A program made the translations under genes and the position numbers. Positions 46,614 through 58,600 of a stretch of 64,000 nt of DNA are shown one piece after another (position 1 is the stretch's first letter; every line of letters starts with the position of its first letter). Source of the DNA: Allolobophora icterica (taxonomy: Eukaryota > Annelida > Clitellata > Crassiclitellata > Lumbricidae); the NCBI GenBank assembly GCA_963556255.1, contig OY744607.1, forward strand, positions 49,757,346 through 49,821,345, read 5' to 3'. The notes under the pieces were generated by a model. The model ran no database searches. It saw only the letters and a list, made by a program, of their open reading frames with translations, and had not been told where the DNA came from.

Positions 46614-49600
46614 CTGTGAGAAAAGATCAACATAAAATATCAGCACTTTAACAGCCAAAATAAAACTTTTGTAACCATAACAACATATCCATAATAATCA
46701 CAAAAATATCTTCATCATAAAATTGGTTACAATGAAATTTTTGTAATATTAATTGCTCGGCCTCGCTTACCAGGGGCCTTCTGATAGGCTGGCACTGCGG
46801 GCGCAGCCGTGGCCGGTTGATTGGCAATGGTCGAAGACAGATCCTTCATCAGTTCATCTTTCTCAGTCTTGCGTGCAAAGCAGAAGTCGCCGACTTTGCT
46901 TTGAAATTTCACAAGGATCTGGGTCAGGTCATTGTAGAACTAGGCCAAACAGAAAACAGAAACTGTCACCACTTGCTCTAACACCATATATACACAAGGA
47001 ATTTCAGTTTGTATTTGTATGTAAGCTTGCATTTGCATGTTTGGTGTGTAACAGGGGAAGGATTTAATTTCATAGCCATATATTGACTTCTCAACACCAA
47101 AAACAAATCAGTAGCTTGAAAACAATAGAAAAGCGAGAACATACATATCTATAGGTCAATAGTTCGACTGAAGAGGACCTATTCACCAGACCTTATATAG
47201 GGCTTGGCTGGATGGGAGTGGGTGTAACGGATGCCTCTGTCCCACACATCACACTTAGATTATTGTATATTAGTTAAGTCACATGTTGTAATGAACAGTG
47301 GGTTTGTGATTGCATAAGCTAATTTGATTAGTATAGTTAGATAATGCAATTTTATTAAGTGACCAGCGACTATGACCAGTTGTATATATTTAATATAAAT
47401 AGTCAAGTAGGTCCGGGGACTTGTATTACAAGAACGAGCCTAAAGAGACGATGTTGGCGACAGTCTATTGGTCCGTTCAATCTTCAACTGCCATGAATTA
47501 TCGATCTGCTGCTGCGCATGCGCAATGAGTGTCTTCACTGAGGAGGGACCTTAGTTATGATGTCGAACGCTGAACGCAATGGTGTACGTCTTCTGAAGCG
47601 TTGTCATTTAACTCGTATAATTGTGGTAGTACGTTGATACACCACACTTTGAGTGTACAATTTTGTTGTGGCGACCCAAGTGAAGAAACGTTGTTGAACT
47701 TGTAAGACATTCTTACAGGAATTTTATCGAATTGAGTTCGAGAAGAGAAGTTATTCGAGAATGCATGTTCGTATCGAAGCGAAGTGACGGTAAGCGGTCG
47801 TCGTGAGTTGTAGTGAACTGGCGTACAAACTGAATATTTCGATTTGACAGACTTTCGAAACAATTATGTTGCAGCTCGTTTTATGCTGGACATGCGAGTT
47901 ATATGAGTAAATGATTTGGTGAAGATTCTACGAGAAATAGAACTTCTACGTAGAAAAGAATCCACAGCAGTCATCCGCCGAGATCGCAACATCAATCCAC
48001 GTCAGCGTGTTGAAACATTGACGATTGGGACAAAATACGAAAGAACGATTCCAATGCCACAAGCAAAGAAAAGAGGGAGGTTAATATAGATGTAATATAT
48101 GGATTAGTTAATCTCAAGCTGGTCTAAGTAAGGAATAGGATAGATATAGATATATATATATAAACTGTCATAACACTGAAGTTGTTCATACAATTATTTG
48201 TTTATATTAATACAACTTATTAATATTCATCGATGGTCTTCTCATTTATATCTTAAAATAACCATAACTTCATTAGGATGCAAAGGAATCAAATTAGTAT
48301 TCAAGTAATGTGGAGTATGATCAACTCCTAATGCCTTAGCATTTCTGGGTGAAATCTTGGGTATCGTTACATAACTGTGGACTCGCTTCCGGGATTTGAT
48401 TAGTGATAATCTAAGTTAACGATTAAAGCAAACCGGGATAAAATCTCCTAGATATACGAGCAAAATTGTCTGTCTAGTAATAGATTATTGTACTTACACG
48501 TGTTAGAAGTAGATAGCGTAGAAGTCGTCCGGCGTTTGAATTACAAATTCGTGACGTAAACGATATTTAAATTACTGAAACCTCATTGGGTGAGGAAGAG
48601 TAAGGTCAATTGACTGACGTTATTGACAGATTGCCATTGGTTGTAAGTGAGGGCGGGTCAAGGTAATAAGTTGACCTTAAGATTTGTTTTGGCGTCTACT
48701 GAGAGTTTGTGTAGCGCAATATTCAGTATCATAAATACGAAACAATGACCACTCTATATCAACAATGGATACAAGTGGCTCATGATTTGGGCTATGAGGG
48801 AGATGAATTGAAATCTTTTGTAAAAGATAGACAGGCGGAAGCGAAGGAGGAGAGATTGATTGAAAGGGAAGAAAAGAAAACTCAGATTGAGTTAGCTGAG
48901 AAACGCCGCGCTGAGGAACAGAATGAAAAGCGCCATCTAGCAGAGATGGAATTTGCTGAGAAACGGCGAGCTGAGGAACACGATGAAAAGCGTCATCTAG
49001 CAGAGATGGAATTGGCTGAGAAACGGCGAGTTGAGGAACAAGATGAAAAGCGCCATCTAGCAGAGATGGAATTGGCTGAGAAACGCCGTTTGGAGGAACG
49101 AGAAGACAAACAACGAGAGAATGAATTGGAGCTTAGGCGGCTTGAGATGCAATGCCAAAAAGAGATTAAAATGAGAGAATTGGAATTAAGAATGACACTT
49201 GAAGCCACTCAACAAGAGAATAGACATGAGAATGGTGGAGTTAGAAATAGCAATAATACGGGTCAGAATAATAACGCCAAATACGTTAAGATGCCAGTGT
49301 TTAAAGAGGAAAGAGATTGTCTTGACGCGTACCTAGTAAGATTCGAACGTACATGTCAAGCATACAATGTACCAGCAGATCTATGGGCTCTTACTCTTGT
49401 TCGTTCTCTTGATGGTAAGGCACTTGAGGTGTATCAAAAGATGGACATCGAAGAAGCTCAAGACTATGAGAAACTAAAACAACAGCTTTTAAGGCGTTTT
49501 AAACTGACAGAAGGAGGTTACAGACAAAAATTTAAACAATGCCAGAAGGAGAAAGATGAAAGCGTTGCAGAGTACGTGGAAAGATTGAAAAGGTATTTAA

Positions 49601-52600
49601 AATTGTGGTTACAGATGTCAGGTTTTGAGCAAAGCTATGAGGGACTGGAGACGTTGATTTTGCGAGACCAGTTCTTTGTCAGGTGTGACAATGACCTCAG
49701 GAGGTTCCTGAAAGAAAAGGGCAAAATAGACCTAAGTGAAATGATAGTACAAGCTCAGAACTATAATGAGGCACAAGAATCAGATGAGCATAGGGTGACC
49801 ACGATTAAGATTAAGGATGTTAGTCACAAGGATTATCGAAGAGAAGTAGAAACTGAGGACATGGAAGGGCCGAGAGAAACCCAAGAAAGGGGTAGAGGAA
49901 ACAGAGACTTTAATACTAGAGGTCAATTTAAGAGTAATTGGAATTTTCAAGGAAGTCGGAAACATGGTGATTTAACAGAGAGACAGAGGGGTGGATGTTG
50001 GAAATGCGGTTCCAAAGATCACCAATCCTTTTCTTGCAATAAGAGGGATCAAAGAGATAAAACCCACACAATAGCAATGATGAATTGTGTCGAAGAAGAT
50101 ACAAAAAGAGAAGATGAGGTGCTTATATCGTACTATGATGTACAGGATGATCATGGAAATTATTGTGACATTGGAGACAAGAATGAATTTGTCAGTCTTA
50201 TGACCGTAAACAACAATGAAGTGCAGAGCTTTTATGATACAGGGTCTTCGTACACAGCGGTTAAAAAGGAGTGGGTGAGATCCGATCAATATACAGGTAG
50301 ACACAGAGTTTGTGTATTTATGAACGGGATGAAAGGAAGATATCCGACGGCAATTATTGAGTTAGCCGGAAAAGAATTCACAGGAAAGGCTGAGGCAATC
50401 GTGATTGAAAATTTATCAACAGATTTAATTGTTGGACCGCAGTTATACAGAAAAGCATTAGGCGTAAGCAGACATGAGATGTGCGATGCCAGTGTAGGAA
50501 CATGCGCTGATGATGTCATTAAGGAGGTGACAAATGAATTGACTCATGAGAAGAATTATCTGCTTAGCAATAGTATGGAAATGGTGTCGGACAAAGATGG
50601 CGTCGTAGATAAACAGCGGCGTTTTAACTTAAGAAGCAGGGTTGAGTCGAAGCGTGATGAATCACCTAAGGAAAGAATTATTGCGGGAAATAAAATTCAG
50701 CAGCATGTTGTTAAAACAGCTGAGCGTGCCGTGAAACCATTAGTGTGTGGCAAACAAAGGAATCTTAATGAAAAAACTGAAGAAGAATTATCCAGAATCA
50801 GGACAAATCAGGTGAAAAATGAAATAAGTAATAAAACGAAATATGTGAGTAAGTGTTGTGATGGGCGAGGGTCACAATCAAGCTCTAGGCCTAATTGGAG
50901 AGCAAGACGGAATGCTGGGGCCCGTACAAATTGGATAAGAACTGCGTGGACGGAGAGAGATAGATTTTCAAATGAGTTCTGGAGAAGCAATTATCATGGA
51001 GATAATTGTGCTAAAATGGAAGGACATGTGAAGAAGACAGACGAATTTCAAGACGATGACTTACCAAATAAGAGGGAATATGGTAAGTTTGATAGAGATA
51101 AAGGAGTACCGAGGTATCACATGGACAGAAAATGGTAGAAAGAAAAAGTTGGAGGTGGTGTGTAAATAGGCAGATAGTTAAGAGAATATTTAGTTTGGTG
51201 TTTGAAATACCAAGAGTCACTGAATGGTAGATGTGAAATGATGTTTAAGCCATGAAGGCTAAACACGATCACTCTGTTTAGTGAGTGACTGCATGCGATA
51301 GTTAAGAATAGCTTTATGTGTTGTTGAATAGAGAGGGACTAATGAAGAAAGCGAGATTCTAGAATGGTATGTTGGAATGCAAAGAAAAATGTCATGAGAT
51401 GTAATAGTAAATCCGAAGTTGAGTGAACACAGAAAGGAGAGTGGGTCAAAGATAGTTGTATCGGTAATGAGTTGTTTAGGAAATATGAGCTTAGTGAGAT
51501 GTGCTCAGATAAACTAGGAAGAAGTTAGTTAGTGGACCACGAGAGTAAGTTAATGACTAGATTAGTGGTGATGAAACCACTGACAGACCTAATGAAGCAT
51601 TGAATTCTGAAGTTATCTGATGTAAACCAGAGTTCACTATCAGAACAGATGTTTCTAATTTTACTAGTAGGTTGTGTGTTAGTATGGAAGCATAAGGGAT
51701 TGTGATGTCCTGTGACATATGCTGACAAGAAGCTAATGAGAGAGAGAAAGTGGTTGGTGCAAGAGAAAGAATGTTTGGCATTGATATGAGATATCCAAAG
51801 GGTCAATTTATACTAGATACGTATTATTGTAGACTTCTGGAATAAACGACTGGAAGTGGTAGGAATGTTAGATTCATGCAATGGTATATGATGCAACAAA
51901 GTTAGAGTTAGAGATTAGCTATATTAGAAATAGTGGAAATGTAGTTGCAGATTAGTTGAGGGTGGCTTAGAATGAATATGTAAGATGTAAATAGTAAAGA
52001 AAGAGGTATAGTTAGTTAGGATATTGTAATACTTGAGGTAATGAAGGTAATTCATAACTTAAATGAGTTCTTGAGTAGCAAGTGTTGTATGTTAATATGT
52101 AGCATTGGAATAGGATAAGTTAAAATGTTGTGTTATGATATGTTAGTAAGATGAGTAAGGTGTATTATAAGTAGATAAGTGTTTTGTGTGGTTATAAGAG
52201 TCATTGTTAGGTAAAATTTGGAAAATTTTAGTCTGTGGGGATGCTGATATGTAACGGATGCCTCTGTCCCACACATCACACTTAGATTATTGTATATTAG
52301 TTAAGTCACATGTTGTAATGAACAGTGGGTTTGTGATTGCATAAGCTAATTTGATTAGTATAGTTAGATAATGCAATTTTATTAAGTGACCAGCGACTAT
52401 GACCAGTTGTATATATTTAATATAAATAGTCAAGTAGGTCCGGGGACTTGTATTACAAGAACGAGCCTAAAGAGACGATGTTGGCGACAGTCTATTGGTC
52501 CGTTCAATCTTCAACTGCCATGAATTATCGATCTGCTGCTGCGCATGCGCAATGAGTGTCTTCACTGAGGAGGGACCTTAGTTATGATGTCGAACGCTGA

Positions 52601-55600
52601 ACGCAATGGTGTACGTCTTCTGAAGCGTTGTCATTTAACTCGTATAATTGTGGTAGTACGTTGATACACCACACTTTGAGTGTACAATTTTGTTGTGGCG
52701 ACCCAAGTGAAGAAACGTTGTTGAACTTGTAAGACATTCTTACAGGAATTTTATCGAATTGAGTTCGAGAAGAGAAGTTATTCGAGAATGCATGTTCGTA
52801 TCGAAGCGAAGTGACGGTAAGCGGTCGTCGTGAGTTGTAGTGAACTGGCGTACAAACTGAATATTTCGATTTGACAGACTTTCGAAACAATTATGTTGCA
52901 GCTCGTTTTATGCTGGACATGCGAGTTATATGAGTAAATGATTTGGTGAAGATTCTACGAGAAATAGAACTTCTACGTAGAAAAGAATCCACAGCAGTCA
53001 TCCGCCGAGATCGCAACATCAATCCACGTCAGCGTGTTGAAACATTGACGATTGGGACAAAATACGAAAGAACGATTCCAATGCCACAAGCAAAGAAAAG
53101 AGGGAGGTTAATATAGATGTAATATATGGATTAGTTAATCTCAAGCTGGTCTAAGTAAGGAATAGGATAGATATAGATATATATATAAACTGTCATAACA
53201 CTGAAGTTGTTCATACAATTATTTGTTTATATTAATACAACTTATTAATATTCATCGATGGTCTTCTCATTTATATCTTAAAATAACCATAACTTCATTA
53301 GGATGCAAAGGAATCAAATTAGTATTCAAGTAATGTGGAGTATGATCAACTCCTAATGCCTTAGCATTTCTGGGTGAAATCTTGGGTATCGTTACAGTGG
53401 GACACAGTACTGATAGATCTGGTTACAGCGCTCTCTTTGTAACACGTAGAGCATGGATTTGAGCATCCTCCAATGAGACAGTTACTGTGTAAACACTTTC
53501 AGCATGTCCTTGACTCACAATTACTCAGAGCCATTAATTGATACTAGGTCATTAGGTAGTAGGGCATAACCGGGAATCGCCTCGGTCGAATATCTTGTTT
53601 TTCGTCATTATTCGGAAGTATTTGCCTCGGCAAATACTGTACACGCAATTAGTTGCAAATAAAATTTTAACACTTATTTACTAAAAAATACAAAAAAACA
53701 CCAACATCGGAAATCCACAACGGAAGTCAAGTTCATGTCATTATTTATTTCTAAAATTCAAATGTATTAGTCAGTTATTACAAGTAAACAAATTTATTTC
53801 GATAATTTTTTAGTATGTGAAAATACAAAGCTTCGCTCATGAACAAATGGTAGGCTACTCGGTTCGTACCCGGATCCGGCAAATAGTACATCCAAATACT
53901 CGGATTCGGTACTTGGTGGTATTAGGTAGCAATGCCCTATTGCATAGTAATAATAATAATACTAAAGGCATAATGCTACTACTACTACTAATAATAATAA
54001 ATGAATATCATTATTATTATTATAACAATAAATGCATAATACTAAAACAAATGATAAATGCATAATAATAATAACAACAAGAATAATAAAAATAATAATA
54101 AATGCATAATAATAAGTGCACAAGAATAATAAACAATGAAAAAAAGAACAAATGATAATAATAATAATGCATAATAATTAAAATAATAATGCATAATAAA
54201 ATAAAAATTTTACAATAATACCTTGGTTCCTTCCTCCAGATTGCTCTTGAGTTCGACGAAGCTGTCGTACGCAGTCGCAAGGCTCTTCAGTTGTTCCTCT
54301 CTCACTTCGCCCGACTTGTACTGTGCCTTTGCCTCAACGAATTTCGTGTTTGCCTCCTTTCAAATAATGCAAGACATTTATTCAAAACTGAATTAATTTC
54401 ACAAAGGCTAAACAACAACACCTTGAAGACTGCAAACAATGGTGTCTGATCATGGGTCATGGTAGCCAACTGGTTAGAGCACTCGCCTTGTAATGTGGAG
54501 AATATGGGTTCGAGCCTTCACCCAGGCGGTCATTGTGTAGGGACCTTGAGCAAGTCCTTCACTGACAGTTGCTCAGCACCATCGATGTTCTGTCGTATGG
54601 TCATGTGCACTTCTGAACTTTGGTACATCAAATACAGTTGTACGATATTGTATCAAATAATAAAATAATAATAAATACATAAAAAATAATAAAAATAAAA
54701 ACAAATGCACAAGACTAGGAGAGACTACCACTACTAAGAAAATCTTCTCTGTGAGAAGAATCATAGACTCATTAACGCAACCTGTATCTGCTGAAGTATC
54801 TGCTCCTGCGATCGTATGTTCTCGACGACTTCCTGTCGAAGTGGACCGAAGACGGCGTCCAGCTGGTCCGTCGACAGACCCTCTTCGTTCAGAGCGCCAT
54901 CTTGAGACAGAGCGGTGAGGAACTTACTCTCTGAAAAAGATTTAATAAAGTTGCATTGCAAAACAACTGCAGGCAGCCTACGGACATACAGAAGCAGGCA
55001 TATAGACAGAAGCAGATGCAAACGAGACAGGTGACAGGCAGCCATACCTACAGAGGCTTACAGAGTAGAGTGGCAAACAGACAAAGAGGCAGAAAGATGT
55101 AGATACACAGACAGAGGCAACAAAGACAGGCGACAGACAGCCATACAGAGAAACAGAAGCAAACAGAAGAAGAGTAGAGTGGCAGACACAGAGAGAGGCA
55201 GACAGACGTAGATACACAGACAGAGGCAAAGAAGACAGGCATCAGACAGCCATACAAACACAGGCAAACACACATACAGAAGCAGACAGCCCAAAACATA
55301 CAGAGAGAAACATATCTGGGTTACTTCCACATAGTAGTTACTACCATAAAGATTGTGCTATGTAGTTACCCATGGTGCTACACAACAGTTGGATAACGTT
55401 ACGTCGTGTAACAAGTCACAACATGTAAAAAGTCACATCGTGTAACAAGTCCCATCGTGTAACACGTCTCATGGTGTAACACATCACATCGTGTAACATG
55501 TCTCATCATGTAACACATCATATCATGTAACACTTCTCACCATGTAACACATCTCATTGTGTAACATATCATCGTACCCATGTCATCGCTGGTGGCACTC

Positions 55601-58600
55601 TTTAGATCCGACTCCAGTTTGTCTCTGGCCGTCTTGATTCCTTCCACGCTGCTAAGGAAACGTCGGAGGTCAGCGACGACTGGATGACCCTGGAGAGCAG
55701 CGACTGGACTGGCAGATGGAAGACTCTTCTCAATTTCAGCCTGCAGACACAGAATACAGCTTACATCGACTACGTTTCCATTTCTAGACTAATCGATATC
55801 CACATGGTTGTCTTGTTGTTTGTGAAGTTGTTTGTAACGTAACATATGTAAGATTTGTTACTGTAGACACAACTGAATTGGTTTCGGCATTACTTTAAGT
55901 GATCAAATCACATACAGCTTATCTAAGCATCCATCCAGCCATCCACCTACATATTCATCCATCTACATATCCATCCACCTACATATCCATCCACCTACAT
56001 ATCCATCCACCTACATATTCATCCATCTACATATCCATCCATCAGTGTTTAATCTAGTCCCCCTCTTCTGAGGGGGAAACAAGGTTTATCGGGGGGGACC
56101 AACCACAGCGACCTTTTTAGGAGAAATTTCATTCGTGTTCCAAATGTCCCAAAAATTTTAGGAGTTTAGGAATTTTCATCTTTAAAAGTAGGAATTTCAT
56201 CTTCAAAAAAAGTTTATGACCTTTTTTTCTTTTAGTAATTCGTCCCACTTTTTCGAACTTTAAACTTTGATGACCTTTTTTTAGGAATTCATCTCTATTC
56301 CTCATTTACTAATCTCTTGTGGGAGCGCAACATATATCCTGGGGGGGGGGAAATTTCTTCCCCAAAACTGTCTCTACATAATAATGTTGCTGGCCTCTGG
56401 GGGAAACATAAATCCTTGGGGGATTTCCATCCCAAATGACGTCTAGATTAAACACTGTCCATCCATTCATCTACATATCCATCCATTCATCTACATGTAC
56501 ACATCCATCCATCCATCCACGCACCCATCCATCCATCACCAACATTCCCACCACCTATCCACCCACACTTCAAACGTAACCCAGTCTCTCCATCTCTCCC
56601 ATTTCACTCTTCCCCACATCCTTACATCCGACTTGCTGAGCAGTTCGATTCCTTCTTTCTGGCCTCCGAATCGACTCCGGACGACGGCATCGGCACTGAT
56701 GGCATTTGCTATGATCGTTCGATACTTGGTCACCTCCGCTCTCATTGGCTCCGTCAATTTCGCAGAATCGGTTCTTGTCCATCGATCCTTGAACTGTTCG
56801 CGTAGCTGTCGATCCGATTTCTCCTCTTCGTTCAACAGATTCTCGCACTGAAAGAAGAAAATGGGGAGTAGGGTTTAGATGAAGCATGTTTCAAAGTCAG
56901 TTTCAGTTTCCTGTTGAGCTCTGTGGTAGACAGGGATTTCTGGGACTTTGCCAGATTCATCGTTCATCCTCTGCAATTGCAACTAGCACCTTCTATATTA
57001 AGGACCTGCGAATCACAAATTTTCAGTCGAATCGAATCTCGAATCGAATCGGGGGTAAAGATTCGAATTCGAATCGAATCTCGAATCGAATCGGCGGGTT
57101 CCGGTACCAGTTTGATATTCATGAAACTTGATAGCACAGTATCAATACATCAATAAATTTTCTACAGTTTAAAATCAATTAAACCAGTGCTTGTTTCAGC
57201 CGGAACACGCTGGAACGGCGTTCCAGCACCTTTTTTCAGCTACTAAAATTTTTTTTTTTATTTTGATAACAAAAACAATAATTTAGTTATTTTAATTTAA
57301 TTTCAGTATTGTGAACTGTTTTCAGTGTTTATTAAGACCCCTCCCTACCCCCAATCCCGTTTTTTCGGTATTTTAGCCCTTCTACAATTGTTCAGTTCCC
57401 GAACCTATTGTTCAGTTCCGGAATCTTTTTTTTAGAAAAAAGCACTGAATTAAACCAAACATCAAACTATTTAATAGAATTAAAAAATAGCACAAATAAT
57501 TCATGAGTTAAGTAAATAAATATATTCTTTATTGTACCTATTGCATAACCGCACTTTGGTGTACATACATCTAAGCGGAGCATAACTTTCTAATTATAAA
57601 CCCTTTTCTTGCAGAGGGTTTGCTGTCGTCGAGTTAACGGCGATTAATCAGCAGCCCTAATTTTTAAACAACTAGTTTACAACAAAGTCGTTATCATTTT
57701 TCCAAAAGCGATTCGAAAATATTTCGAATCATGACTTCATTTTCGAATCGAATCGAATACCGCCGTCCGATTCGTTTTCGAATCGAATATCGAAGCTTCG
57801 CAGGTCCCTATTCTATATTGTGTCTAATGCACAAGGGGCATCAACCGATGGCACAGTCTTACAAACTCCTCTTCTGTATAACCTGGTTAAGGCTTGGTTT
57901 TGGTGTGCCATCGGTTGATACTTTGTGCATTAGACAGAAGTTACCAATTACAATTACCAAACCCAAGCCATAATCGGGTCAATATCCATATCAGTCCACT
58001 GAGACAGAGAGGCACCCCTCTGGTGGACACATGCAGATCGCTGCATTTCGAAAACGAATCGTGGCTTGTTTTGCATGAGTGGTTTCATATTGTGTCAGCA
58101 AATCGAATATAATCTAGCTTACCATGCCCTATCTTATGCCACCTTACCTCACCATCCTTACATTACCCTATCCATCATGTACATAATGTTCCCCATTCCT
58201 ACATACCATACACTGGTACGATGCCTTACCCATGTTACTCTACCACACAAAACCCTACTTTGCTGTGTCCTCTACCCTACCCAACCCCATTATATTCCAC
58301 CCTACCATCCTATCCTGCTCTACCCAAAAGGGGTTGCTCAACTACTAAAATGTTAAGAACATCTCTAAGTGCGATAGATTGAAACGGATAAGATTAGAAC
58401 GGATTAGACTGGATGGATCAAGATTAAATTAAGACTGGATTACATTGGATTAAGAATTAAATAGACTGGATGAGATTAACACTGGATTAGATTAAGACTG
58501 GATTACACTGGATTTACTAGATAACCACAAGCACTGTACCTCATCGAGGATTTCCTTGTTGCGCTGGAGAGAGAGTGGCAGGTCGGTGATGAGCTGAACA

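Larger units (their letters stand above)
47223..53396 (+). mobile_element. Non-autonomous LTR retrotransposon (Gag-protease only) in an ALIX intron, TSD GTGGG
   Basis: 6174 bp with a perfect 5-bp target duplication GTGGG (47,218-47,222 and 53,397-53,401). LTRs are 1149 and 1147 bp; by eye the only difference is one TA unit in a (TA)n run, so insertion is very recent. It is in antisense orientation to ALIX. The internal part (48,372-52,249) holds one ORF, then 1.1 kb with no reverse transcriptase, RNase H or integrase. It must rely on another element's polymerase. Confidence 0.93.

Noticed and set aside
47555..47863. Identical 102-residue minus-strand ORFs in both LTRs (also 52,582-52,890)
   Set aside because: Identity follows from LTR duplication; antisense to the element, no domain, and composition not protein-like.
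56495..56887. Plus-strand and alternate minus frames over the ALIX exon at 56,626
   Set aside because: Shadows; the minus frame with [12 protein letters not shown] matches ALIX and has proper splice borders.
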